From NCBI RefSeq assembly GCF_900106665.1, contig NZ_FNNA01000001.1, positions 744,001-808,000 of the forward strand: 64,000 bases of DNA, in the 5' to 3' direction. A program made the translations under genes and the position numbers. Under the pieces are notes generated by a model. It searched no databases. It saw nothing but the letters and a program-made list of their open reading frames with translations, and was not told the DNA's origin. Source of the stretch: Paracoccus sanguinis. GTDB lineage: Bacteria > Pseudomonadota > Alphaproteobacteria > Rhodobacterales > Rhodobacteraceae. Below, one piece after another: positions 28,538 through 36,970 of the stretch (the first letter of the stretch is position 1; every line of letters starts with the position of its first letter).

Positions 28538-28855
28538 ATGCTGAAATCATCGGTGCTGAAGCCTGCCGTGGCCGTGGCCGCGATCCTGATGACCGCGCCC
28601 TTCGCCGTCGCGGGTCCGGTGGACAACGCCTGCGTGCGGTCCGAACGCGGCGCCCGCAACCCGGCGCTCTGCGGCTGCATCCAGCAGGTCGCGGACATGA
28701 CGCTGTCGCGCGCCGACCAGCGCCGCGCCGCGGGCTTCTTCCGCGACGCCCAGCAGGCGCAGGACGTGCGGATGTCGAAGAGCGCCTCGGACAACCAGTT
28801 CTGGGACCGCTACAAGAACTTCGCCGCCGCGGCCGAGGCCTATTGCGCGCGCTGA
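28538..28855 (+). CDS. Small secreted cysteine-containing protein
   Basis: A 105-residue protein with a Sec signal peptide (MLKSSVLKPAVAVAAILMTA, cleavage likely after AVA near residue 25). The mature part is about 80 residues with four cysteines (NACVRSE, LCGCIQQ and YCAR at the end), which could form two disulfides in the periplasm. The ATG at 28538 follows GACAGGAG. I do not recognise the family; the pattern recurs in Rhodobacterales hypothetical periplasmic proteins. A 242-bp gap lies upstream, shared with the divergent HAD gene. Confidence 0.7.
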   Translation: MLKSSVLKPAVAVAAILMTAPFAVAGPVDNACVRSERGARNPALCGCIQQVADMTLSRADQRRAAGFFRDAQQAQDVRMSKSASDNQFWDRYKNFAAAAEAYCAR

Positions 28856-28906
28856 CGCCCCTGCCCTGTGATCGTCCCTGACGCTCGCCGCTGAAAGACC
28901 GCGCCG

Positions 28907-29608
28907 ATGGCCCGCCGCCCTGACCGCATCGTGGTGCTGACCGGCGCCGGGCTTTCGGCCGAAAGCGGCATCGCCACCTTCCGCGACGCGGGCGGGCTGT
29001 GGGAACAGCACCGGGTCGAGGACGTGGCCACGCCCGAGGCCTTTGCCCGCGACCCCGACCTCGTGCTGCGGTTCTACGACCTGCGCCGGGCCGCAGCCGC
29101 CGCGGTGGCGCCGAACCCCGCCCATCATGCGCTGGCCCGGCTGAGCCATGCGGCCGGCGTCACGCTCATCACCCAGAACGTCGATGCGCTGCTCGACCGG
29201 GCCGGGGCGCGGGACGTGATCCACATGCACGGCCGGCTCGACAGCGCGCTCTGCGCCGCCTGCGGGCACCGCTGGCCCGCGCCCGAGACGATGCCGCGCG
29301 GCACCCGCTGCCCGGCCTGTGGCGCCCCCGCCGCCCGGCCCGACATCGTCTGGTTCGGCGAGATGCCCTATCACATGGACCGGATCGAGGCCGCGCTGGC
29401 CGAGGCCGACCTGTTCGCCGCCATCGGCACCTCGGGCCAGGTCTATCCGGCCGCGGGCTTCGTCGATCTGGCCGCCGCCATGGGGGCCGAGACGGTCGAG
29501 CTGAACCTCGACCCCACCGCGCCGGGCCGGTTCGAGCGCACCATCGCGGGGCCGGCGGGGACCACCGTCCCCGCGTGGGTCGACAGCCTGATCGGCCCGC
29601 AGGCTTAG
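28907..29608 (+). CDS. cobB: Sirtuin-type NAD-dependent protein deacylase
   Basis: Removes acyl groups from lysines using NAD, for example on acetyl-CoA synthetase. A 233-residue protein: GAGLSAESGIATFRD (NAD site), TQNVDALLDRAG, the catalytic His in VIHMHGRLD, and zinc pairs CAAC and CPAC. FYDLRR near residues 47-52 supplies the Tyr-x2-Arg pair found in class III sirtuins that also remove succinyl and malonyl groups. Its stop overlaps the stop of the convergent copper ATPase gene (shared CTTAG), so the two 3' ends overlap by 4 bp. Confidence 0.93.
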   Translation: MARRPDRIVVLTGAGLSAESGIATFRDAGGLWEQHRVEDVATPEAFARDPDLVLRFYDLRRAAAAAVAPNPAHHALARLSHAAGVTLITQNVDALLDRAGARDVIHMHGRLDSALCAACGHRWPAPETMPRGTRCPACGAPAARPDIVWFGEMPYHMDRIEAALAEADLFAAIGTSGQVYPAAGFVDLAAAMGAETVELNLDPTAPGRFERTIAGPAGTTVPAWVDSLIGPQA

Positions 29609-32037
29609 GCAAACCGCCTGAGCCGCAGCGCGTTCGTCACCACGAAGACCGACGACATCGCCATGGCGCCTGCGGCGAGCACCGGCGAGAGCTGCGGCCC
29701 CCCGAAGGGCACCAGCGCCCCCATCGCCACCGGGATCAGCGCGGCGTTGTAGGCAAAGGCCCAGAACAGGTTCTGGCGGATGTTGCGCATCACCGCGCGG
29801 CTCAGCCGGATCGCCCGCGCGACGCCCGCCGGATCGCCCGAGGCGAGCACAACCTCGGCCGCCTCGATCGCCACATCGGTGCCCGAGCCGAGCGCGATGC
29901 CGGTCTCGGCCGCGGCCAGCGCCGGGGCGTCGTTGATCCCGTCGCCGACGAAGACGCTGCCCCGGCCCATCGCCCGGATCGCCTCGAGCTTGCCCTCGGG
30001 CAGCACGCCCCCGGTCACGTCGTCGATCCCGAGCCGCCGCCCGACCGCCTCGGCCGCCGCCGGCACGTCGCCCGAGATCATCGCCACCTTGAGCCCCAGC
30101 CGGTGCAGCGCCGCGACGGCCTCGGCCGAGCTGGCGCGGACCGGATCGGCCATGCCGAGCACCGCGACATGGGCGCCGTCCACTGCCAGGTGCACCGGCG
30201 TCGCGGCCTCGGCCGCCAGCGCCTCGGCCCGCGCGGCGAGCCGCGGGGTCAGCGCCACGCCCGCCCCGGTCAGGGCGCCGGCGTTGCCGATCAGCACCGC
30301 GCGCCCCTCGACCGAGGCCGAGAGCCCCTGCCCCACCGCCGCCCGGACGCCTGTGGCCTGCGGCAGCGCCAGCCCCCGGTCCCGCGCCGCGGCCAGCACC
30401 GCGGCGGCGAGGGGGTGCTCGCTCATCGCCTCGGCGGCGGCGGCCAGACGCAGCGCCTCGGCCGCATCCATCCCCTCGGTCTCCAGCGCCACCAGCGCCG
30501 GGCGCCCCTCGGTCAGCGTGCCGGTCTTGTCGAACCCCACCACGCGCGCCTCGGCCAGCCGCTGCAGCGCGTCGCCGCGGCGGAAGAGGATGCCCAGCTC
30601 GGCCCCCCGCCCGGTCCCGACCATGATCGAGACCGGCACGGCCAGCCCCATCGCACAGGGGCAGGCGATGATCAGCACCGCCACCCCGGCGACCAGCGCC
30701 GGGGCGAGGCCGGGGCCGAAGACCAGCCACAGGCCAAAGGCCAACGCGGCCAGCGCCATGACCACCGGCACGAACACCCGCGTCACCCGGTCCACCATCG
30801 CCTGCACCGGCAGCTTGGTGGCCTGCGCGTCCTCGACCAGCCGCACGATCCGGGCGAGCGCGGTGTCGGCGCCGGTGGCGGTCACGCGATAGGTCAGCGC
30901 CGCGGGGCCGTTGACCGTGCCGCCGGTCACCGGGTCGCCGGGCCGCTTGACCGCGGGCACCGGCTCGCCGGTCAGCATCGCCTCGTCGATGGCGCCCTCG
31001 CCCTCGGTGATCTCGCCGTCCGCCGCCACCCGCGCGCCGGGCTTGAGCCGCACTAGGTCGCCCGGCACCAGTTCGGCCACCGGCAGCTCGACCTCGGCCC
31101 CGCCGCGCAGCACGGTGGCGGTGGCGGGGGCCAGCTCCACCAGCCGCCGGATCGCCTGCCCCGCCTGCCCGCGGGCGCGGGCCTCGAGCCAGCGGCCCAT
31201 GAGGATCAGGGTGACGATGACCGCTGCGGCCTCGAAATAGACGTGCCGCGCCTCGGGCGGCACCAGGCCGGGCGCCAGCGTCACCACGCTGGAATAGAGG
31301 AACGCCGCGCCGGCGCCGAGCGCCACGAGGCTGTTCATCTCGGGCGCGCCGCGCAGCAGCGCGGGGATGCCGTGGGCGAAGAACCCGCGCCCCGGCCCGA
31401 CCAGCACCGCAAGCGTCAGCAGCATCTGCCCGAGCCACAGCACCTGTTCATCGACGCGGTGCATGAGCCAGTGGTGGAAGCCGGGGATCATGTGCCCGCC
31501 CATCTCGGCCACGAACACCGGCAGGGTCAGGACCGCGGCGAGGATCAGCCGGCGGCGCAGCGCGGCGGCCTCGTCGGGGACCGCCGGGGCCGGCGCGCCG
31601 TCCGAGGGCGCCGTCGCCGGATAGCCCGCCCGCGTCACCGCCCCGGCGAGCGCCTCGGGCGAGACGCCGGGGGCGTGGGTGACGCTGACCGAGCGGGTGG
31701 CAAGGTTCGCCGCCGCCCCGGTCACGCCGGGCAGCGCGGTCAGCGCCCGCTCGACCCGGCCGGTGCAGCTTGCGCAGGTCATCCCCTCGACGCTCAGCCG
31801 GGTGGAGGCCAGCGCCGCCGGATAGCCCGCCCGCTCGAGCGCGGCGAGCGCTGGCGTCACCGCGGCCGGGTCATCCAGCCGCACCCGGGCGCGGCGGGTG
31901 GCGAGGTTCACGCTCGCCCCCGCCACACCCGGCACGGCGGCCAGGGCGCGCTCGGCCCGGCCGACGCAGGCCGCGCAGCTCAGGCCCTCGACGGGAAACT
32001 CGATCTCTCTGGTGTGGGTCGTGCGGGGTTGGTCCAT
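29605..32037 (-). CDS. copA: Copper-exporting P1B-type ATPase
   Basis: Inner-membrane pump that moves Cu(I) out of the cytoplasm. An 810-residue protein with two N-terminal HMA domains (C21-x2-C24 and C88-x2-C91), eight expected membrane helices, a TGEPVPA actuator loop, the transport motif IIACPCAMGLAVPVS near residue 459, the phosphorylation site DKTGTLTEG near residue 502, and GDGINDAPALA. The C-terminal helices carry FAYNAALIP and AMSSVFVVTNALRL, the Cu(I) coordination residues of the CopA group. The start is ATG at 32037. A leader frame with a strong ribosome-binding site runs into this start (see 31980-32321). Confidence 0.96.
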   Translation of the reverse strand: MDQPRTTHTREIEFPVEGLSCAACVGRAERALAAVPGVAGASVNLATRRARVRLDDPAAVTPALAALERAGYPAALASTRLSVEGMTCASCTGRVERALTALPGVTGAAANLATRSVSVTHAPGVSPEALAGAVTRAGYPATAPSDGAPAPAVPDEAAALRRRLILAAVLTLPVFVAEMGGHMIPGFHHWLMHRVDEQVLWLGQMLLTLAVLVGPGRGFFAHGIPALLRGAPEMNSLVALGAGAAFLYSSVVTLAPGLVPPEARHVYFEAAAVIVTLILMGRWLEARARGQAGQAIRRLVELAPATATVLRGGAEVELPVAELVPGDLVRLKPGARVAADGEITEGEGAIDEAMLTGEPVPAVKRPGDPVTGGTVNGPAALTYRVTATGADTALARIVRLVEDAQATKLPVQAMVDRVTRVFVPVVMALAALAFGLWLVFGPGLAPALVAGVAVLIIACPCAMGLAVPVSIMVGTGRGAELGILFRRGDALQRLAEARVVGFDKTGTLTEGRPALVALETEGMDAAEALRLAAAAEAMSEHPLAAAVLAAARDRGLALPQATGVRAAVGQGLSASVEGRAVLIGNAGALTGAGVALTPRLAARAEALAAEAATPVHLAVDGAHVAVLGMADPVRASSAEAVAALHRLGLKVAMISGDVPAAAEAVGRRLGIDDVTGGVLPEGKLEAIRAMGRGSVFVGDGINDAPALAAAETGIALGSGTDVAIEAAEVVLASGDPAGVARAIRLSRAVMRNIRQNLFWAFAYNAALIPVAMGALVPFGGPQLSPVLAAGAMAMSSVFVVTNALRLRRFA

Positions 32038-32321
32038 GTCATCCTCTCTGGTCCGGTCGCGGGGGCGGGTCCAGAGGGGACGGGCGGCGCCTGCGGACAG
32101 GGCGGCGGATGGGAGAGGTCCAGGAGCAGCACCGGCGGCACGACGCGCAGCGGCCGGCGCGAGGGGCGCGCCGCGCGGCGGCGCCCCGCGGCATGGCACC
32201 GGCAGGCCCGGTCGCCCTGCCCGCGGCACAGCGCGGCCGGACGCCGCGCAGCCCGGCGCGGACGCGCGGCACTGGGCGCAGGCGCGGGCAGATCGACGGT
32301 GCGGGGGGTGCAGCAGGGCAT
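31980..32321 (-). other. Candidate leader reading frame MPCC... overlapping the copA start
   Basis: A minus-strand ATG at 32321 with GAGGAG six bases upstream opens a 113-codon frame that begins Met-Pro-Cys-Cys-Thr-Pro and ends 58 bases inside copA in another frame. The site is well formed, and paired cysteines at the very start of a leader of a copper-pump gene suggest copper-responsive translation coupling. Against it: after about 20 codons the frame is Arg/Ala/Pro-rich, like random frames in such DNA. It may be a short functional leader, a real small gene, or chance. Confidence 0.3.
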
Positions 32322-32476
32322 GGCGGGCTCCTCGACCCCGCCGAGATGGGCATCTGCGCCGCGCTTTGCAACCGCCGTGGCCCCGTCACGCGGCTGTGGG
32401 TTGATCCCGGACGGCGGTCGCGCTAGCCGGGACGGCAAACGTTTCCGACAGGAACGGCCATGAGAAGGAACGGGGC
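32322..32476. promoter_or_regulatory. Divergent control region between copA (with leader) and the L,D-transpeptidase gene
   Basis: Non-coding. With the 284 bases between the leader start and copA, it completes a 439-bp gap between the two annotated genes. A partial direct repeat (CCCGGACGGC near 32406 and CCGGGACGGC near 32427) lies in the middle. A copper-regulator (CueR) site would be expected here, but I could not find a convincing dyad. Confidence 0.35.
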
Positions 32477-33061
32477 ATGAACCGCCGCCAGATGCTGATG
32501 CTGACCCTGCCGCTGATGGCCGCCCCCGGCCTGCTCGCGGCCGCGCCCGCCGCGAAATCCTCTGCCAAGACCCCGCCCGCCAAGGGCAAAGGCTATGATC
32601 CGCAGCCGACCGAGGTGCCGATCCGCGACGGGTTCGAGGTCGGATCGATCGTCGTCGTCTCGGGCGACTACTACCTCTACCACGTCGTCGCCCCCGGCCG
32701 GGCCATCCGCTACGGCGTCGCCGTCGGCAAGGACGAGCTGGTGTGGAAGGGCCGCGCGCTGATCGGCCGCAAGGTCGAGTGGCCGTCGTGGAAGCCCACC
32801 CCCGCGATGATCGAGCGCAAGCCCGAGCAGTACGGCAAGTGGAAGGACGGGATGCCCGGCGGGCCGAAGAACCCGCTCGGCGCGCGCGCGCTCTATCTCT
32901 ACACCGCCGGCGGCAACGACACCTCGATCCGCATCCACGGCACCACCGAGCCGGGCTCGATCGGGCGCTCGGTCTCGAACGGCTGCATCCGCATGCGCAA
33001 CGAGGCGGTGATGGCGCTGTTCGACCAGGTCCCCGTCGGCACCCCGGTCTACGTCTACTGA
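32477..33061 (+). CDS. L,D-transpeptidase (YkuD domain), exported
   Basis: Cross-links peptidoglycan or attaches proteins to it in the periplasm. A 194-residue protein with an N-terminal export signal starting MNRRQMLMLTLPLMAAPGLL (twin Arg, possibly Tat) and a YkuD domain whose active site is visible: the His in IRIHGTTEPGSIG and the Cys in SVSNGCIRMRN near residue 170. The spacing matches the HGT-x8-SxGCxR signature. It stands alone, 22 bp ahead of mnmH, in which it may be transcribed. Confidence 0.92.
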   Translation: MNRRQMLMLTLPLMAAPGLLAAAPAAKSSAKTPPAKGKGYDPQPTEVPIRDGFEVGSIVVVSGDYYLYHVVAPGRAIRYGVAVGKDELVWKGRALIGRKVEWPSWKPTPAMIERKPEQYGKWKDGMPGGPKNPLGARALYLYTAGGNDTSIRIHGTTEPGSIGRSVSNGCIRMRNEAVMALFDQVPVGTPVYVY

Positions 33062-33083
33062 TCCGCCCACGGAGTGACACCCC

Positions 33084-34172
33084 GTGCCGCTGAGCACGTT
33101 CCGCCCTGCCGCGCTCGGGGATCTCGCCGCGGCGGGGTTCGACACCATCATCGACGCCCGCTCGCCCGGCGAATACGCCGAGGATCACCTGCCCGGCGCC
33201 ATCAACCTGCCGGTGCTGGACGACGCCCAGCGGGCCGAGGTCGGCACGATCTACAAGCAGGTGGCGCCGTTCCAGGCCCGCAAGATCGGCGGCGCGCTGG
33301 CGGCGGCCAACATCGCCGCCCATGTCGCCGGCCCGCTGGCCGACCGCGACGGGGCGTGGCGCCCGCTCGTCTATTGCTGGCGCGGCGGCCAGCGGTCCGG
33401 CGCCTTCGCCACCATCCTCGACCAGATCGGCTGGCGCACGGCGCGGCTCGACGGTGGGTGGAAGGCGTGGCGCGCCCTCGTCAGCGCGCAGGTCGAAGAG
33501 GCGGGCTCGCCCGCCCCGGTCGCCGTCCTCGACGGCAACACCGGCTCGGCCAAGACCGAGATCCTCGCCCGGCTCGCGGCCCGCGGGGTGCAGGTGATCG
33601 ACCTCGAGGGGCTGGCCAACCACCGCGGCAGCCTGTTCGGGGCGATGCCCGGCGGGCAGCCCGCGCAGAAGCTGTTCGAAAGCCGGTTGGCGATGGCGCT
33701 GTCGGCGCTGGACCCCGCCCGGCCCGTGGTGGTCGAGGCGGAAAGCTCGCGCATCGGCGACCTGATCCTGCCCCGCGCGGTGTGGAAGGCGCTGTGCGCC
33801 GCGCCGCGGCTGCGGATCGAGGCGCCGCTCGCCGCCCGCGCCGCCTATACCGCGCAGGCCTATGCCGACGCGGTGGCCGAGCCGGGGCGGGTCGAGGCGA
33901 CCATCGCCCGCCTCGCCCGGCTGCAACCGGCCGAGCGGATCGCCGACTGGCAGCGCCTCGCCCAGGCCGGCGCCTACGAGGCACTCGCGGCCGGGCTCAT
34001 GGCCGACCACTACGACCCGCGCTACGGCCGCCAGCGCGCCCGCCACGAGGCCCACGAGCGGGCGGTGATCCCGGTCGCGGCGCTGACGCCCTCGGGAATC
34101 GAGGCTGCCGCCGCCGCCGTCGAGGCCGCGCTGCCCGGTCTGTTTGCCGCCGACACCCCTCAGGCGGACTGA
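33084..34172 (+). CDS. mnmH: tRNA 2-selenouridine synthase
   Basis: Replaces sulfur by selenium in the wobble 2-thiouridine of certain tRNAs, by way of a geranylated intermediate. A 362-residue protein: N-terminal rhodanese domain (IIDARSPGEYAEDHLPGAIN, catalytic Cys in YCWRGGQRSGA near residue 95), then a P-loop domain with LDGNTGSAKTEILARL near residue 150, where Ala replaces the usual Gly before Lys. The start is GTG at 33084 with GGAG nine bases upstream. Selenophosphate synthetase is not in this window. Confidence 0.9.
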   Translation: MPLSTFRPAALGDLAAAGFDTIIDARSPGEYAEDHLPGAINLPVLDDAQRAEVGTIYKQVAPFQARKIGGALAAANIAAHVAGPLADRDGAWRPLVYCWRGGQRSGAFATILDQIGWRTARLDGGWKAWRALVSAQVEEAGSPAPVAVLDGNTGSAKTEILARLAARGVQVIDLEGLANHRGSLFGAMPGGQPAQKLFESRLAMALSALDPARPVVVEAESSRIGDLILPRAVWKALCAAPRLRIEAPLAARAAYTAQAYADAVAEPGRVEATIARLARLQPAERIADWQRLAQAGAYEALAAGLMADHYDPRYGRQRARHEAHERAVIPVAALTPSGIEAAAAAVEAALPGLFAADTPQAD

Positions 34173-34189
34173 CCGGCGCAACGCGAAAC

Positions 34190-34211
34190 GCGGGCCTGTC
34201 GCCAGACCCGC
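34190..34211. terminator. Hairpin between mnmH and the PCuAC gene
   Basis: GCGGGCCTG-TCGC-CAGACCCGC pairs with one mismatch. It lies in the 63-bp space where the plus-strand mnmH and the minus-strand PCuAC genes converge, so it may separate their transcripts. There is no T-tract, so intrinsic termination would be weak. Confidence 0.5.
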
Positions 34212-34235
34212 GCCCGTGGTTCGGCCGAGACGGCC

Positions 34236-34799
34236 TCAGTTGCTGGGGGCCATGCCGCCGTGCATCATGTGGTCGTGGTGCATCTGGCCCATGCCGCCCA
34301 TGCCGCCCATCCCCATCGCCGGCCCCTTCGGCCCGGCGTTGTTGTCGATGGTGACGCTCAGCGGCACCGTGCCGCAGGCGCCGAAGTCGAGCGTCATCGC
34401 CACGACCTGCCCCTGCGCCACCGGCGCCTTGGGCTTCATCAGCATGATGTGGTCGCCGCCGCGCTGAAGCGCGTGGGTGCCGCCGGCCGGGATGGTCATG
34501 GCGTCGACCTTGACCATCTTCATCACGCCGCCCTCCTCGAGGTGGGTGTGCAGCTCGGGGGCGTCGAAGCCCTCGGCGGTCAGGCCGGTCAGCTGGCAGT
34601 CGGTGGTGCCGGCGTTGGCGATGGTCATGAACGCCGCGCCCACGTCGGGGTTGGTCGAGCGGGCATAGGCGTCGGTGATCGTGAGCACCGACGGGTCGGC
34701 GGGGGCGGCGGCGGGCGTCTGGGCGGTGGCGGCCGAGGTCAGCGCGGCGAAGGGCAGGATCGCGGCCAGCGCCGCGGCGGTCAGGAAGGTCCGGGTCAT
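34236..34799 (-). CDS. Periplasmic PCuAC copper chaperone with Met/His-rich tail
   Basis: Delivers Cu(I) to periplasmic cuproenzymes such as cytochrome oxidase. A 187-residue protein with a signal peptide (ends ATAQ near residue 27) and a PCuAC (DUF461) domain. The copper ligands are visible in ELHTHLEEGGVMKMVKV and, about 22 residues later, DHIMLMKP (the H-Mx10-Mx21-HxM pattern). After the domain comes a Met/Gly/His tail (MGMGGMGGMGQMHHDHMM), a second copper-binding region. The ATG at 34799 follows AAAGGGA. It lies 40 bp downstream of a CutF/CruR-like gene, as in the cutF-cutO-cutG family of operons, but here without the multicopper oxidase. Confidence 0.92.
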   Translation of the reverse strand: MTRTFLTAAALAAILPFAALTSAATAQTPAAAPADPSVLTITDAYARSTNPDVGAAFMTIANAGTTDCQLTGLTAEGFDAPELHTHLEEGGVMKMVKVDAMTIPAGGTHALQRGGDHIMLMKPKAPVAQGQVVAMTLDFGACGTVPLSVTIDNNAGPKGPAMGMGGMGGMGQMHHDHMMHGGMAPSN

Positions 34800-34836
34800 C
34801 GGAGGTCCCTTTGAAGTCGAAAATGAGGTGAGGGTT

Positions 34837-34859
34837 CGGTCAGGCGCGCGCCGCGACCG
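34837..34859 (-). promoter_or_regulatory. RNA hairpin enclosing the stop codon of the CutF-like gene
   Basis: Read on the minus strand, CGGTC-GC-GGC-GCGC-GCC-T-GACCG folds into a two-part stem. The 3' arm contains the TGA of the CutF-like gene, 40 bases before the PCuAC start. In Rhodobacter cutF work, a stem-loop around the cutF 3' end was reported to limit translation of the next gene until copper is present. The same arrangement is inferred here, although this stem does not itself cover the AAAGGGA of the PCuAC gene. Confidence 0.45.
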
Positions 34860-35184
34860 GGGGGCCGCGCGCCTGCGGCCCCGGCATCGACCGCGCCACC
34901 GCCGCAGGGCCGGGCGCGGCAACGGGGCGCTCGACCCGCGCGACGCGCTGCGGCAGGGCCGGGGGCGGCGCGGCGAAGCCCGCGAGGAACAGCGGCGCCA
35001 TGTCGGGACAGACCGAGCTGTGCCGCACCGGGGCGCCGTCCGGGCCGGTCTGGACCACCAGCACCGCGCCGCCGGCGCACAGCACCACCTCTCCGCCCAG
35101 CCGCAACTGCCCGCGCGCCGCCCCGAGCCCGAGGCTCGTGACGACCAGAACGCAGATCAGCAGAAGGCGGGTCAGCAACGGCAT
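34840..35184 (-). CDS. DUF2946/CutF/CruR-like small secreted protein, candidate copper-sensing leader gene
   Basis: A 114-residue protein with a signal peptide (MPLLTRLLLICVLVVTSLGL), C36 in EVVLCAGGAVLVVQTGPDG, then C59 in HSSVCPDMAP and a proline-rich C-terminus ending QARGPPVAARA. This follows the DUF2946 plan (signal, GxVVLCxGxG, xxCPDC, terminal R-x-PP), known from CutF of Rhodobacter and CruR of Bordetella, where the nascent chain senses copper and controls the next gene. The second Cys of the CPDC motif is Met62 here (CPDM). The ATG at 35184 follows GAGGG. The stop is inside a hairpin and PCuAC follows. The family assignment is from memory of these motifs. Confidence 0.72.
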   Translation of the reverse strand: MPLLTRLLLICVLVVTSLGLGAARGQLRLGGEVVLCAGGAVLVVQTGPDGAPVRHSSVCPDMAPLFLAGFAAPPPALPQRVARVERPVAAPGPAAVARSMPGPQARGPPVAARA

Positions 35185-35380
35185 CGCCCTCTGACTACCC
35201 CGCCGCCGGGGCTGCGCCAAGAGCGCCGCCGCTCGCCGCGGCACAGCGCCGCGGACACCCCGGACCGGCCGGCGGACTTCCGGGCCAGAAAACGCGAAAA
35301 ACCCCGCCCCCGGTCAGGGACAGGGCCGCGCGAGCACCTCGCGCCGGGGCCAGCCGGCCCCCGGCGCAGCGGCGTCGGGA

Positions 35381-35656
35381 TCAGGCCTTGGCGAGGTCGC
35401 GCTTGATCTTCAGCGCGCGGGCCGACAGCTCGTCGTCCTTGGCCTTCGCCAGGAACGCGTCGAGCCCGCCGCGGTGATCGACCGAGCGCAGCGCCGCGGC
35501 CGAGATCCGCAGCGAATAGCTCTGCCCCAGCTTGTCCGACATCAGGGTGACGTCGTTCAGGTTGGGCAGAAAGCGGCGGCGGGTCTTGTTGTTGGCGTGG
35601 CTGACGTTGTTGCCAGTCATCGGCCCCTTGCCGGTCAGTTCGCAAACGCGCGACAT
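35381..35656 (-). CDS. rpmB: 50S ribosomal protein L28
   Basis: A 91-residue ribosomal protein beginning [20 protein letters not shown] and continuing [15 protein letters not shown], the L28 signature. The start is ATG at 35656 with AAGGAAAA upstream. The C-terminal extension (about 20 residues ending RDLAKA) is usual in alphaproteobacteria. Single gene, divergent from meaB across 256 bp. The 196 bp downstream toward the CutF-like gene hold no gene. Confidence 0.96.
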   Translation of the reverse strand: MSRVCELTGKGPMTGNNVSHANNKTRRRFLPNLNDVTLMSDKLGQSYSLRISAAALRSVDHRGGLDAFLAKAKDDELSARALKIKRDLAKA

Positions 35657-35912
35657 GATCGTTTTCCTTCGTTGCAGCACCCGGCCCCGATGCGGCATGG
35701 ACGCCGAAGCGGGGGCCGGAAAATGAAAGGGCGCCGCGACGCAGCGCCCGGAAATCCGTTGCGGGGGAATAGGCAAGCGCCGCCCCCCCGTCAAGCCCGA
35801 ATCGCGCGGTTCCGGCCCCATTCCGGCCCCCGGCCCGAGGCGGCAAACCCTTGGCAAGCCGCCCCCCGCCGCCTACCACTTGCCCCGCCTCTTTCTGCGC
35901 CAAAGGTCCGCG

Positions 35913-36947
35913 ATGCCCGACACCTCAGCCGAGACGATCGCCCCGCCCGCACCCGAGCCCGCACCCGTGTCCGCGCCCGACACCGCGGCCGCGGCGCTCG
36001 CCCGGCGCGTGGCCGCGGGCGACCGCCGGGCGCTGGCGCGGGCGATCACCCTGGTCGAGAGCACCCGCCCCGACCATCGGGCCGAGGCAGTGGCGCTGCT
36101 TGCCGCGCTGCCCGACCGGCAGGCGCTGCGAATCGGGCTCTCGGGCACCCCCGGGGTCGGCAAGTCCACCTTCATCGAGGCCTTCGGGCTGATGCTCACC
36201 GGCCAGGGGCTGCGGGTGGCGGTGCTGGCGGTGGACCCCTCGTCGGCGCGCTCGGGCGGCTCGATCCTCGGCGACAAGACCCGGATGGAGCGGTTGAGCC
36301 GCGACCCCGCCGCCTTCATCCGCCCCTCGCCCAGCCGGGCCGAACTCGGCGGCGTCGCACGCCGCACGCGCGAGACGGTGCGACTGGCCGAGGCGGCGGG
36401 CTATGACGTGGTGCTGATCGAGACGGTGGGCGTCGGCCAGTCCGAGACGCTGGTGGCCGAGATGTCCGACCTCTTCGTGCTGCTGCTCGCGCCCGCGGGC
36501 GGCGACGAGCTGCAGGGCGTCAAGCGCGGCATCATGGAGATCGCCGACCTGATCCTCGTCAACAAGGCCGACGGCGAGCTGCGCCCGACCGCGCTTCGGA
36601 CCGTGGCCGACTATGCCGGCGCGCTGCGGCTGATGCGCAAGCGCGCGGGCGACCCCGAGGGGTTCCCCAAGGCGCTGCCGGTCTCGGCGGTGGCGGGCGA
36701 CGGGCTGACGGCGGCCTGGGCCGAGATGCAGGCGCTGACCGACTGGCGCCGCGCCCAGGGCGTCTTCGCCGCCCGCCGGGCCGAGCAGGCCGAAGGCTGG
36801 TTCCTGGCCGAGGTCCGCGCCGGCCTCCTCGCCCGCCTGGCCGAGGAGCCCGCCGCCGCCACCCTGCGCCGCCTGGGGGCCGAGGTCGCCGCCGGCCGCA
36901 CCGACCCCGTGGCCGCCGCCGCCGAGATGCTGGCGACACTCGGGTGA
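35913..36947 (+). CDS. meaB: MeaB/ArgK-type G3E GTPase for methylmalonyl-CoA mutase
   Basis: Guards and reloads adenosylcobalamin in methylmalonyl-CoA mutase. A 344-residue protein: Walker [18 protein letters not shown] near residue 80, [20 protein letters not shown] (switch I), [17 protein letters not shown] (G3), NKADGE (G4), and a C-terminal helical dimerisation arm. The Pro/Ala-rich first 25 residues are specific to this protein. The start at 35913 follows AAAGG. The mutase gene itself is not in the window, so meaB stands apart from its partner. Confidence 0.92.
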   Translation: MPDTSAETIAPPAPEPAPVSAPDTAAAALARRVAAGDRRALARAITLVESTRPDHRAEAVALLAALPDRQALRIGLSGTPGVGKSTFIEAFGLMLTGQGLRVAVLAVDPSSARSGGSILGDKTRMERLSRDPAAFIRPSPSRAELGGVARRTRETVRLAEAAGYDVVLIETVGVGQSETLVAEMSDLFVLLLAPAGGDELQGVKRGIMEIADLILVNKADGELRPTALRTVADYAGALRLMRKRAGDPEGFPKALPVSAVAGDGLTAAWAEMQALTDWRRAQGVFAARRAEQAEGWFLAEVRAGLLARLAEEPAAATLRRLGAEVAAGRTDPVAAAAEMLATLG

Positions 36948-36970
36948 CCGCGCCCGTCCAGGCCGCCCCT

